Below are positions 27,471 through 35,879 of a stretch of DNA of 64,000 nucleotides, in pieces. Each line of letters opens with the position of its first letter. Position 1 is the stretch's first letter. A program made the translations under genes and the position numbers. This DNA is from Terriglobia bacterium (GTDB taxonomy: Bacteria > Acidobacteriota > Terriglobia > Terriglobales > Acidobacteriaceae), in assembly GCA_020072645.1 (NCBI GenBank), contig JAIQGK010000012.1, forward strand, positions 558,001 through 622,000, given 5' to 3'. The notes beneath the pieces are model-generated. The model did no database searches, had not been told where the DNA came from, and was given only the letters and a program-made list of their open reading frames with translations.

Positions 27471-27797
27471 TTATTTCTCAATCACCTTCGGTACTTTAAA
27501 GAATTCTCCATCACTTTCCGGCGCATTCTTCATCGCTTCTGCGTGTGGCAACGATGGTTGCGGAACATCTTCACGCCAAGCCGCGCCCATGCCATCGCGC
27601 TGCTTCCCGTCCAATGCGCCAAATTTTGCCGAAATCTGCGCCATCGGTGGAACATCGGAAGTATCCAGTTCGTTCAGCCGATCAATGTAGTCGAGAATTG
27701 AGTTCAGGTCCTTGAGCATGCGCTGGCGCTCCTGGTCTGTGAGCTCCAGGTTGGCCAGGTCGGCAACATACGCGACGTCTTTTTCAGTGACTTTCAT
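27471..27797 (-). CDS. gatC: Aspartyl/glutamyl-tRNA amidotransferase subunit C
   Basis: 108 residues starting at ATG 27797 (MKVTEKDVAYVADLANLELT); a GTG three codons upstream is also in frame. GatC is the small stabilising subunit that wraps GatA and GatB. The N-terminal VxYVAxLANLxLT motif and the central DRLNELDTSDVPP are diagnostic. It ends FFKVPKVIEK, as GatC proteins normally do. No strong ribosome-binding site. Located just upstream of gatA on the same strand. Confidence 0.93.
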   Translation of the reverse strand: MKVTEKDVAYVADLANLELTDQERQRMLKDLNSILDYIDRLNELDTSDVPPMAQISAKFGALDGKQRDGMGAAWREDVPQPSLPHAEAMKNAPESDGEFFKVPKVIEK

Positions 27798-27801
27798 TGT
27801 T

Positions 27802-28018
27802 AGCACTCAGGGTTCAGCAATCAGCACTCAGTCATGAGACGGAATCGTTCATGAAACAAAAACCTTTGAAACGCAGAGGAACGGAGGAAACGGAGTGATA
27901 GATTTTCTGTGATCTAATGGCCGATCTCCCAATTCTTTCCTTTTCCATGAACTTTTTCTTCGGGTTCCCAGGCTTTCTGTCCGCATTCACACTACTCAGG
28001 AGCTGAACGCTGAGTGCT
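27802..28018. repeat. Inverted AGCACTCAG..TTCAGC repeat flanking a short intergenic region
   Basis: AGCACTCAGGGTTCAGC at 27802-27818 is the reverse complement, with one mismatch, of GCTGAACGCTGAGTGCT at 28002-28018. AGCACTCAG appears again at 27823-27831. The left arm starts directly upstream of gatC; the right arm lies inside the 3' end of the DciA-like gene and encodes part of its C-terminal tail. Confidence 0.7.
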
Positions 28019-28303
28019 GGCTGCCGACTGCTTCACTTTAAACTGCACGCTCTTTACCACCTGTCCCAGCAAGCCCTCGTACCCACTCAAATATCGTGGA
28101 GCAAAAGACTGAAGCTGATTGCGCCAGCCCAAGTCCGAGACTTCTACGGTCAGTGTGCCGTCAGAAAACGCTGCTGCTGTGGTGCGGGACGCCACTTCTT
28201 TACCGCAAACTAGCGGCCACGCCAGCAGAACAGCTTCTTCTGGCGGTCGCGCGCGCAGCAGGTCCTGCATAATTTGGCGCAAGCCGGTGCGCACAGCTTC
28301 CAT
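27992..28303 (-). CDS. DUF721 / DciA-like protein
   Basis: 103 residues matching the DUF721 family, which includes DciA, the ancestral loader of the replicative helicase. Recognisable blocks are AWPLVCGKEVASRTTAAAF and GTLTVEVSDLGWRNQLQSF, the family core. The last residues (SAASTQRSAPE) are encoded by an intergenic-type repeat, so the native C-terminus may have been replaced. The gene stands alone, about 70 bp downstream of the methyltransferase-like gene on the same strand. Confidence 0.78.
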   Translation of the reverse strand: MEAVRTGLRQIMQDLLRARPPEEAVLLAWPLVCGKEVASRTTAAAFSDGTLTVEVSDLGWRNQLQSFAPRYLSGYEGLLGQVVKSVQFKVKQSAASTQRSAPE

Positions 28304-28374
28304 CGAATCCTTTACCTCAGACTAAAGATTTTAGCATTCAAGATGGTCGTAGCTGGACGTCGCTCAGAGAGCCG

Positions 28375-28956
28375 TTAGACCACGAAAGGCACCAGCGCTT
28401 TCACGCGCTGTTTGTAGTCCAGATATGCGTTACCAAACTGCTGGACCATAAAAGCTTCTTCCATCCGCAGTTTGAGCCCGAAGCCCAGAAGCAAAAGGAA
28501 AAAGCCCACAAAGCCACGCAGTTCACCATGAACGATCGCGGTACTCAGGTAAGCCAGCAGCAAGCCGGTATAAATCGGATGGCGGACAATACGATACGGG
28601 CCACTTTGAATCAGCTCATGTTGTTCTTTGATCGTGATGGTTCCGCTCCAGTTTCTTCCAATCCAAAAGCGCGCCAGGATCGCAAAGCTTACGCCGGCGG
28701 CAGTAAGAATGAGTCCAGTCCACAGCAAGGCGTCATCGTGTGCAGGCAGGACTCTCTGGCGTAGCCAGCGCGGCCAAAGGCGGCGGTCAAAAAGTAAAAA
28801 GAATGCCGTGGTAACCAGGATGGTCTGCTCCAGGCGTGAAGCAATAGTTTGCCTCTGCACACTGCGCTTCGCTGTAAGCGCGCTCACCAGCCAGACGATC
28901 CAAAGGGCTGTCCAGAGGTACGCTACGCCTGTGTTGAAAATGTCTTTCATCTGCAT
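28375..28956 (-). CDS. Isoprenylcysteine carboxyl methyltransferase-like membrane protein
   Basis: 193 residues with four or five hydrophobic helices. The C-terminal half carries the ICMT/PEMT-type SAM-binding pattern: LIQSGPYRIVRHPIYTGLLL followed by Glu in RMEEAFMVQQFGNAYLDYKQ. Such bacterial proteins methylate small or lipid substrates in the membrane; the real substrate is unknown. Starts at ATG 28956 or the Met two codons later. Confidence 0.82.
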   Translation of the reverse strand: MQMKDIFNTGVAYLWTALWIVWLVSALTAKRSVQRQTIASRLEQTILVTTAFFLLFDRRLWPRWLRQRVLPAHDDALLWTGLILTAAGVSFAILARFWIGRNWSGTITIKEQHELIQSGPYRIVRHPIYTGLLLAYLSTAIVHGELRGFVGFFLLLLGFGLKLRMEEAFMVQQFGNAYLDYKQRVKALVPFVV

Positions 28957-29273
28957 CTGCCTGAAGATACGATTTTCTGGGCGGAGTGGTTCAGATTGCC
29001 GCTGCTCACTTCAAGACTACAAGTGCCTGGGTTTCATCATCAGGCGGCGTTACGAAGGGTCTAGTGCTTTTAAATCCAACGACTTAGCCGTGTTTTCGTC
29101 TCGCCGTTTAATGCTGAGAAAAACCACTGAACCATTATTTACACCCGTTCACGTAAACCTTGTTAAATAAACAGCCGCCCGGCAATTACTATAATCTCGA
29201 AACCAATATCCCGTTTTGTTTCTGTCTCATAGCTTGGAAGAGGGCGCCAAGGGCGCAAGGAGAGGCACAACTA
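28957..29273. other. Divergent intergenic region upstream of the radical SAM gene
   Basis: About 317 bp between the leftward methyltransferase-like gene and the rightward radical SAM gene. A TATAAT hexamer at 29190-29195 is a possible -10 box, though no good -35 is seen. GGGCGCAAGGAGAGG near 29251-29265 gives the ribosome-binding site of the radical SAM gene. No small gene was recognised. Confidence 0.5.
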
Positions 29274-31388
29274 ATGCACAAGCCGGTAAAGTACGCAGAG
29301 AAAGTCCTGACCTACGGAGCGAAAGGGGCTTGGGCTGTTTTTGAAAAGATCAACAGCATCAAGCCGCGGCCTTCATTCACGCCAAAATGGTCAGACAAGC
29401 CGATATTGAAGTCGTGGGAAAAGACGAAGCCGCCGCTAGGCTGGCCGCGCTCCACGGACTCTCTGTGCCCCAAGTGCGTTCCGGAAATCCGGCAGCAGAT
29501 TGTTGACGGCAAATTACCGCATGAGATCCTGCTCAATGAAAAAGCCGGCGAGATCAAAGCCACTATCGTGGAGCGCGACGGCAAAATCCTGATGGTGAAG
29601 GATTGCCCGCTGCATGGCCACTTTGAAGACGTGATGGCCGTTGACGTTGAATTCTTCAAGCATCTGGAAGACGTTTTCCCTGGGCGCGATATCCGCGCAC
29701 ACAACGACGAAAAGCTGCACAACCACGGCACCAGCACGGTAAAGCACGGCCGCGGATCGGTCCTTACGATCGACCTGACGAACCGCTGCAACATGATGTG
29801 CGACCCCTGCTTCATGGACGCGAACCAGGTCGGCTTTGTGCATGAGCTGACGTGGGACGAGATCAAGACCATGCTGGACAACGCGATCTCGATCAAACCG
29901 CGCAGGCAGATGTCAGTACAGTTCTCCGGCGGCGAGCCGACTCTGTCTCCATATTTCCTCGATGCCGTCCGCTACGCCCGCCAAGTTGGTTACAACTCAG
30001 TGCAGGCCGCGACCAACGGAATTGAATTTGCGAAGTCACCTGAGTTCTGCCGCCAGGCCGCGGAAGCCGGTTTGCGCTACGCTTACCTGCAGTTTGACGG
30101 TATCGGAAACGCAGCGAACTCGCATCGGCAGGTCGGTAATTTGTTTGACGTGAAGCTGCGCGCCATCCACAACCTGCATGAAAACGGCGTGGATATTGTT
30201 CCGGTCACCACCATCATCAACGGGATCAATAATGAGCAGGTGGGCCGCATCATTCAGTTTGCGCTGGATAATCCCAGGACCATCAGCTTCCTGAGCTTCC
30301 AGCCGGTTTCATTTACTGGCCGCGATGAAGAGATTACCGACGACCGCCGTCAGGCGCAGCGCTACACGCTGAGCCATCTGGCGCACGACGTAAAAAACCA
30401 GACCGGCCTGGGCGAGCCCAAGCGCGACTGGTTCCCAATCTCATTTATGTCCACCTTCTCTGATTGGGCCGACTTGATCCATGGCCCCAGTGCAGATTGG
30501 GGACAACTGAGCTGTGGATGCCACCCGAACTGCGGCGTGGGCATGGCCGTGATGATCGATAAAGAAACTAAGGAAGCAGTGCCAGTCACGGCGTTCCTGA
30601 ATGGTGACCGCATCGCGCAGGACGTGGCTAAGGTCAATGACGCTGGTCGCGGACGGTTTCTCTCGGTCTTCGGCATGGCGCTGGCTCTGGCCCGCAACTA
30701 CGATCCGTTCCAGGCCCCCAAGCACTTCAAGCTGATCGATCTGCTGAAGAAATTTGACAAAACGTTTGGCGCAACGAAAAATCCCGACGCGAAGTACGGG
30801 AGCGTCTCCGGCGATCGCACGGTTGAAGATATCAAGAAGCGTCGCCAGGACCGCTGGAACTTCCTGTTCATCGCCGGAATGTGGTTCCAGGACCTTTACA
30901 ACTACGACTTCCGCCGTACCGAGCAGTGCATTATTCCTTACGCCACTCAGGAGGGCGAAATCAGCTTCTGCGCCTATAACACGGGCGTGGGCTGGCGCAA
31001 CATCATTGAAAAGATGCACATGACGGCCACGCTCACCAAGTGGTATGAAGAGCACGGGCGCCATGAGATTTTTGCCGGCGGCAAGGCCGTGGGCCTGAAC
31101 CAGAGCGCTCACAAGCTGAACCTGAATGAAGCGCATGTGCACGCAGGCCGCAACACCACGCTGGACGATCTGGGAATCGCCAAGACCGCGCGCGAAGAGA
31201 AGCTGCGCGCCCGCGACGAGAAGATAAAAAAGTCCGCGGACGATGCCCGCATGGAAGCGCTCTACCGCGAGCACATCCTGAAAGAGCCCAAGCCGCAGGG
31301 AGGGTTTATTCCTCTTGGCGCCATCGCTCCGGCGGCACCGAAAGCAGAAGCCACGCAGGAAAAGAAGGAAGAAGTTTTCGGCGACTAA
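29274..31388 (+). CDS. Radical SAM protein resembling tetraether / membrane-spanning lipid synthases (Tes-like)
   Basis: 704 residues from ATG 29274, chosen because AAGGAGAGG precedes it; the frame is open further upstream without a ribosome-binding site. An N-terminal domain has CPKC (LCPKCVPEIRQQ, about residue 65) and CPLHGHFED, a zinc-ribbon-like arrangement. The radical SAM core has CxxxCxxC in LTNRCNMMCDPCF (about 170-182), SGGEPTLS, then AYLQFDG and FLSFQPVSFTGRDEE. Cys pairs in SCGCHPNCGVGMA follow. This order matches the radical SAM family containing archaeal Tes and the bacterial proteins proposed to join lipid tails into membrane-spanning lipids. The C-terminal 200 residues, with a charged Lys/Glu/Arg region, are extra. 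A lipid substrate is inferred from motif resemblance only; other class members act on unrelated substrates. Confidence 0.8.
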   Translation: MHKPVKYAEKVLTYGAKGAWAVFEKINSIKPRPSFTPKWSDKPILKSWEKTKPPLGWPRSTDSLCPKCVPEIRQQIVDGKLPHEILLNEKAGEIKATIVERDGKILMVKDCPLHGHFEDVMAVDVEFFKHLEDVFPGRDIRAHNDEKLHNHGTSTVKHGRGSVLTIDLTNRCNMMCDPCFMDANQVGFVHELTWDEIKTMLDNAISIKPRRQMSVQFSGGEPTLSPYFLDAVRYARQVGYNSVQAATNGIEFAKSPEFCRQAAEAGLRYAYLQFDGIGNAANSHRQVGNLFDVKLRAIHNLHENGVDIVPVTTIINGINNEQVGRIIQFALDNPRTISFLSFQPVSFTGRDEEITDDRRQAQRYTLSHLAHDVKNQTGLGEPKRDWFPISFMSTFSDWADLIHGPSADWGQLSCGCHPNCGVGMAVMIDKETKEAVPVTAFLNGDRIAQDVAKVNDAGRGRFLSVFGMALALARNYDPFQAPKHFKLIDLLKKFDKTFGATKNPDAKYGSVSGDRTVEDIKKRRQDRWNFLFIAGMWFQDLYNYDFRRTEQCIIPYATQEGEISFCAYNTGVGWRNIIEKMHMTATLTKWYEEHGRHEIFAGGKAVGLNQSAHKLNLNEAHVHAGRNTTLDDLGIAKTAREEKLRARDEKIKKSADDARMEALYREHILKEPKPQGGFIPLGAIAPAAPKAEATQEKKEEVFGD

Positions 31389-31398
31389 CAGCAGGAAC

Positions 31399-31522
31399 TT
31401 AACCACAGAGAACACAGAGGGTCACGGAGGCAGTTTCTCAGTGACCCTCAAGCTTTGTAAGCACGCTTTTGTCGTTCAGCCGAACGCTGATTCTCTGTGT
31501 TACTCTGTGACCTCTGTGGTTA
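31399..31522. repeat. Intergenic imperfect palindrome, ACCACAGAG family
   Basis: The left side (TTAACCACAGAGAACACAG, from 31399) and right side (CTCTGTGACCTCTGTGGTTA, ending 31522) are inverted with shuffled 8-10 nt units built on ACCACAGAG and GTCACGGAG. The loop also pairs: GTCACGGAGG on the left versus GTGACCCTC near 31441. The right end is 9 nt before the ATG of the following lipoprotein gene and so becomes part of its leader. Confidence 0.75.
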
Positions 31523-31531
31523 GAATTTGCT

Positions 31532-31972
31532 ATGCGTTTCCTCCTTACATTGATGGCCTTCGCGGTAATAGCCGGCTGTGCCGGCGAACCAAAGCACGCC
31601 ACATGGACGAACGCGACCGGGGCAGAACAAAATGAGCGCCTGATGTGGCAGGCGATTCAGGGCGAAGACTGGGTCAACGTGGAAAGGCATCTTTCTCCCA
31701 CATTTATCGGCGTGGCCCCCAATGGCCGCATGCTTGATCGTGCCGGCTGGGTGGAACTATGGCAGGCATCGGAAGTGCAGGAATTCTCGCTGGGCGACAT
31801 GCAAATCCAACCCGAGGGAACTGACATGAAGGTGACCTACATCTTGCACGTGAAGGCTTCTGCTAAAGCGCCATTGCCATCTTCCGGCCTTCGCGCTATT
31901 TCCATCTGGCAAGAGGTCAAGGGCCGGTGGATGCTTACCGCAATGTCGATTACAGCCATCCAAAATCAGTAA
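31532..31972 (+). CDS. Small lipoprotein with NTF2-like (DUF4440/SnoaL-type) fold
   Basis: 146 residues with a lipoprotein signal peptide (MRFLLTLMAFAVIAGC; lipobox IAGC, Cys16). The mature part reads as an NTF2-like domain: ERLMWQAIQGEDWVNVERHL, FIGVAPNGRMLDRAGWVELW, and a beta-rich second half ending GRWMLTAMSITAIQ. Such domains bind small ligands or act as enzymes. The start lies directly after a repeat arm with no clear ribosome-binding site. Function unknown. Confidence 0.8.
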   Translation: MRFLLTLMAFAVIAGCAGEPKHATWTNATGAEQNERLMWQAIQGEDWVNVERHLSPTFIGVAPNGRMLDRAGWVELWQASEVQEFSLGDMQIQPEGTDMKVTYILHVKASAKAPLPSSGLRAISIWQEVKGRWMLTAMSITAIQNQ

Positions 31973-32401
31973 GAATTCCGCCTTCGGGCTGAGCGCACTG
32001 CTTTTGTGAATTGAAGATATTCAACCTTTTCGCATCCAGCGACCCACGGCCTTGGCCAAAAATGTGTTTTCCCAGGTTACTAAAAATCAAGATGAGTGTG
32101 GCAACTGGCCACCTGTCGAAATCTGGGCTGTTGAAGCCAAAGTTGCCCTAACCGGCTGCATTCATTAGGGCTAGACGTGAGGTCCATGGAAAGGCCCAAA
32201 ATGCGCAAGTTGAGGGCCATTTCAACGTTACCAAAGTTGGCGCCGTGCAAGAGCGCTTAGTACCTCCGTCACCTTTTACTTCCACCCCCTCCGGTCTAGA
32301 TTTGGAAGGCCGCCTATCTCATGCGGTTGCGGCTGTATTTCATTTCTAACGGGCTGCTTGAAAAGCTTATGTCATTTAACAATCGAGATAAAAAAGCCGA
32401 G
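31973..32401. other. Gene-free stretch upstream of the pseudopilin cluster
   Basis: About 430 bp with no convincing gene. The frame of the first pseudopilin is open from 32321, but the extra residues are not prepilin-like. The stretch should hold the promoter of the pilin-like operon; no clear -35/-10 pair was identified. Confidence 0.5.
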
Positions 32402-33001
32402 ATGCCTGCCATGAAGAACTACCAATCCGGATTTTCCATGGTTGAGCTCCTGATAGTTTGCGTGGTCATGCTGATCATTGCAGGCCTTGCTGTGCCGAAC
32501 ATTTTCCAGACATATCGTAACTATCAGCTGGATTCAGCAGGCCACTCGGTTGCGAGTCTGCTGCAACAGGCGCGAATTCAGGCCGTAAAAACAAACCTGC
32601 CGGCGTATGTGAACTATACCAACGCGGCAGCCGGCAATATGGCGTTCGTGACCAATGATCCTGCCAATACGACATATGCTGCTGGGGAGCCCGACGTGCA
32701 GTTGTCTCCGGCAGTTACGTTTCAGGGCGCGCCGCCTGATCATGCCCAACTGGATGCGTTTCTCAACGTTGCTATGCCACTTGTCGCCCAAAGTATAGGT
32801 TTTAACGCTCGCGGCTTGCCCTGCACTGAGGGCGGCGGCAATCCTACCGTGTGTACGGCAAACGGAACGGGATTCGAATGGTTTATGCAAAGCGCGGGAG
32901 GCTGGGAAGCAGTTACGGTAACGCCATCGGGAAGAATCAAGAGCTGGAGATTATCGGTTGCGACCGGGGGCACATGCGGTTATACAGCTTGCTGGTTATA
33001 G
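32402..33001 (+). CDS. Type IV pilin-like / GspH-FimT family pseudopilin
   Basis: Start set at ATG 32402 (MPAMKNYQSGF); 32369 and 32411 are alternatives, none with a strong ribosome-binding site. 199 residues. The class III leader peptide is clear: QSG|FSMVELLIVCVVMLIIAGLAV, with Gly at -1 and Glu at +5, followed by the hydrophobic N-terminal helix. The C-terminal globular domain is beta-rich and carries a Cys pair (CTEGGGNPTVC) and a terminal CGYTACW. The pattern fits minor pilins that prime pilus or T2SS pseudopilus assembly. First of four prepilin-type genes. Confidence 0.85.
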   Translation: MPAMKNYQSGFSMVELLIVCVVMLIIAGLAVPNIFQTYRNYQLDSAGHSVASLLQQARIQAVKTNLPAYVNYTNAAAGNMAFVTNDPANTTYAAGEPDVQLSPAVTFQGAPPDHAQLDAFLNVAMPLVAQSIGFNARGLPCTEGGGNPTVCTANGTGFEWFMQSAGGWEAVTVTPSGRIKSWRLSVATGGTCGYTACWL

Positions 33002-33010
33002 GCGGAATTT

Positions 33011-33559
33011 ATGAAACAACAAAATAAACGCTCGCGCAAGAACGCCAGTGGATTCACCCTGGTGGAGTTAACGGTGGCCATGTTCGTTTTAACCGTGGGA
33101 GTGCTGGGCGGGATGATCATGATTGTTCTGGGAATGACCCGCGACAACACGAACCGTATGGACACCACGGCAACCAATGCGGCCCAGGCCGTGCTGGAAG
33201 CGATCTCTGCCGTGCCGGCAAATACCGACACAATCCTGCAGGTGACTGACTGCGCCAATGTTACTTCCTTTGTTACAACAGCGGGCGCCACGGGGAACGG
33301 AACGGGAGCGGCGCTGAATGCAAACGGCAATGGCGAGGTTGATTTTACCCAGGCGGCAGTCGCAAATTACCAGATTAACTACACAGTTTGCAATACCAAT
33401 GGCCAGCGGACTGCCTATGACGTGCGCTGGCACGTGACCACGCTTCCAACGGGGGCCAAGCTGGTGATTGTGGCCGCGGGCCATCCCACCAGCTACAACA
33501 GAAGTCATGCCATGGCCTACATTGCGCCGGTATCACTGCGCACGATCGTAGGAATGTGA
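33011..33559 (+). CDS. Prepilin-type minor pilin, PilV-like
   Basis: 182 residues. Leader and helix NASG|FTLVELTVAMFVLTVGVLGG with Gly(-1) and Glu(+5), followed by a segment typical of PilV (RMDTTATNAAQAVLEAISAV). Its globular part contains two Cys and has Thr/Asn-rich loops. It lies 9 bp after the preceding pilin gene and 6 bp before the next, so the genes are one transcription unit. Processed by a prepilin peptidase, which is not in this window. Confidence 0.85.
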   Translation: MKQQNKRSRKNASGFTLVELTVAMFVLTVGVLGGMIMIVLGMTRDNTNRMDTTATNAAQAVLEAISAVPANTDTILQVTDCANVTSFVTTAGATGNGTGAALNANGNGEVDFTQAAVANYQINYTVCNTNGQRTAYDVRWHVTTLPTGAKLVIVAAGHPTSYNRSHAMAYIAPVSLRTIVGM

Positions 33560-33565
33560 GAACCC

Positions 33566-34231
33566 ATGAATAAGAATAAAAAATATTCACGGCAGCGCGG
33601 CTTTACCTTGATCGAATTATTGATGGTCGTGCTTTTGCTTTCCATCGTTGTAGGCGCGGTGTTCTCGCAGATTGACCGCGCGCAGGTACGCTACAGGGTT
33701 GAAGACCAGAAAGTTGACCTGACACAGCAGGAACGCGAGTTCATTGATCAGTTTGCGCGCGATCTGCATCAGGCGGGTTATCCCTCAGCGGCAATGTACG
33801 GAGGCATCGGGACAGCCAACCAGATCGCATTGGGCCTGGTTTCGCTTTCAAACAATGACATTGTGATAGAAGGCGATGTTGATGGCGATGGCACGGTGGA
33901 TACCGTTGAATACAGCTATTTTGACGGTTCTGGATGGACAAGCAGCGCGCCAAATCCCTGTCCCTGCATACGCCGGAGTCAAGTGGCAAAGGGGACAGCA
34001 GCAACTGCGGCAACAACGTTTACCCAGGTGCAGGGTGTGGTGGGTACTACGTTTTTCACGGCGTTTAAAGCGGACGGCGGAACAATAACTTTGCCTGCAG
34101 CGCCTAGTGACTTGCCGAAAATTAAAACAGTGCAGATTACCCTGACGACACAAGGCACAGCGCAGGACAGCGACGCGCATAACAGCATACAAGTAACCAT
34201 GACGGGCATGGCACGTTTAGTGAACAACTGA
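33566..34231 (+). CDS. Prepilin-type minor pilin, PilW-like
   Basis: 221 residues. Leader QRG|FTLIELLMVVLLLSIVVGAV and the PilW-like continuation RVEDQKVDLTQQEREFIDQFARDLHQAGYP. A C-terminal beta-rich domain contains a CPCIRRS segment and a DGDGT loop (GDVDGDGTVD) resembling a calcium-binding loop. Third gene of the pilin cluster. Confidence 0.85.
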   Translation: MNKNKKYSRQRGFTLIELLMVVLLLSIVVGAVFSQIDRAQVRYRVEDQKVDLTQQEREFIDQFARDLHQAGYPSAAMYGGIGTANQIALGLVSLSNNDIVIEGDVDGDGTVDTVEYSYFDGSGWTSSAPNPCPCIRRSQVAKGTAATAATTFTQVQGVVGTTFFTAFKADGGTITLPAAPSDLPKIKTVQITLTTQGTAQDSDAHNSIQVTMTGMARLVNN

Positions 34232-34240
34232 GGTGACAAC

Positions 34241-35866
34241 ATGAACGGAAAAAATATAAAGCGGCTGAAAACCCAGCGTGGCATCGCCATGATGGTGGCC
34301 CTGCTCGCTCTGCTTCTGCTTGCCGCCATCGGCATGGGGCTCATGTTCATGGCTGACACGGAAAACAGCGTGAACAATAATTACCGCGACTCGCAAAAAG
34401 CATATTTTGCGGCGCGGGCCGGCGCTGAAGACGCGCGCCTTCTTCTGGCCAAGGACGCCGCGCTCAATGCCAATGCAATGGCACTGACCCCGAATTCGCC
34501 CTTCCATATGATTTACCTGACGAACCCTACGAATGCTGAGGGGATTGATCCTACTACGGCTTCAGGAAGCACCCTTGCAGCTAATCCTTATCTTGACGAT
34601 CAGCTTTGCTGGGAAAGATATGCCAATCTGGCATTGACTCCAGGCGCAGGACCTTGTGGCTCGAATGGCCAAGGCGGCCAGTTGCTGACCAATTCAAGCA
34701 CTTTTACGGCCACCACCATGACGCAGACGGCCGGCGTGAACGGATCAGATGCTCTGCCATTTAAGTGGGTGAGAATCGCCGCCAAGCAAAACCTGATGGG
34801 AGCATTGGGGTCTTCAGGCACCAAGGTAAACGGCGCACTTGCGAACGGCCAGCAAGTTTGCTGGGATGGATCGCAAGAAGTCGTAGTAAGTAGCGGGTCG
34901 TGCGCTACACAGGCGGTGACCGTCATGCCGGTCTGGGAAATCACCTCATTGGCAGTCACGCCCAAGGTGGGCGCTAATCCGGGATCGAGACGCATGGTGC
35001 AAATGGAAGTGGCCTTCAGGCCGCCGCTTATTCCGCCTGCCCCGATTTCGGTTATGGCGCCTGTGCAATTGCAGGGAAGCTACATACTGAATGCCTATGA
35101 CAATTGCGCATGCACTTGCTCCACCAGTGGAAGCGGAAACAATGCGACTACCAGCTGTGTCCCTCGCGCTGGCCAACCTGCTAACGCCTGTAACACCTCT
35201 GCGCATGCGATTTTTACCGAGAATTCAGTGAACGTGGTTGGCGGTTCTGGAAATACTATAACCAGCTTCGGATCCGATCCGACCCAGGGCACGACAACGC
35301 AGTCAGGCCCGTCGGTCCAGGGCGTAAATCCGTGGCCAAACTCGCTGAACATTAACAATCTAATCAATCAGTACAGGACAGGGGCTTCAGTCCCGAACTA
35401 TACGTGCACGGGTACCCAGGACCTTACAACCACCCCCGCTACCTATAAGAATTGTGGTACGCAAACCGGCCAGACATTCGGCACATATCCTTCCGGGCTC
35501 CCCACGGAGCCTGCTCCGGGAAGTTATACCTCCGTCACGGAATATGTTCCCGGCAGTGTAAAGCTGACTGCTGACGCGAGCGGATCCGGCATCCTGATTG
35601 TGGATGGCGACCTTGAAATCAATGGCGGCCTGAACTGGTATGGACTCATTTTGGTTCGCGGTAAGGTGTCATTCACCGGCGGCGCTGGAGCAAGCACAAA
35701 CTTGTTTGGGGCGATCCTGGCGGGAGACGACGTGAGCGCCACCAACACGGTGCAGGACGACAATTTTGGCGGCAGCATCAATTTTCACTATGACGTGTGC
35801 GCTTTGAAGAACCTGGGAGGCTCTACCCCCCCACAATTGCTGGCGACGCACGAAATCATGTATTAG
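34241..35866 (+). CDS. PilX-like pilus assembly protein, large
   Basis: 541 residues. The N-terminus TQRGIAMMVALLALLLLAAIG is the PilX_N pattern (no Phe at +1), followed by MADTENSVNNNYRDSQKAYFAARAGAEDAR, diagnostic for PilX-like proteins. The rest is long, low in charge and rich in Ser/Thr/Gly/Asn, with several Cys residues (NCACTCSTSG). Residues beyond about 420 look like a beta-solenoid (GSVKLTADASGSGILIVDGD). Much larger than Neisseria PilX. Likely surface or tip component of the pilus formed with the three upstream minor pilins. Confidence 0.8.
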   Translation: MNGKNIKRLKTQRGIAMMVALLALLLLAAIGMGLMFMADTENSVNNNYRDSQKAYFAARAGAEDARLLLAKDAALNANAMALTPNSPFHMIYLTNPTNAEGIDPTTASGSTLAANPYLDDQLCWERYANLALTPGAGPCGSNGQGGQLLTNSSTFTATTMTQTAGVNGSDALPFKWVRIAAKQNLMGALGSSGTKVNGALANGQQVCWDGSQEVVVSSGSCATQAVTVMPVWEITSLAVTPKVGANPGSRRMVQMEVAFRPPLIPPAPISVMAPVQLQGSYILNAYDNCACTCSTSGSGNNATTSCVPRAGQPANACNTSAHAIFTENSVNVVGGSGNTITSFGSDPTQGTTTQSGPSVQGVNPWPNSLNINNLINQYRTGASVPNYTCTGTQDLTTTPATYKNCGTQTGQTFGTYPSGLPTEPAPGSYTSVTEYVPGSVKLTADASGSGILIVDGDLEINGGLNWYGLILVRGKVSFTGGAGASTNLFGAILAGDDVSATNTVQDDNFGGSINFHYDVCALKNLGGSTPPQLLATHEIMY

Positions 35867-35879
35867 GAGCATAGGCCAA

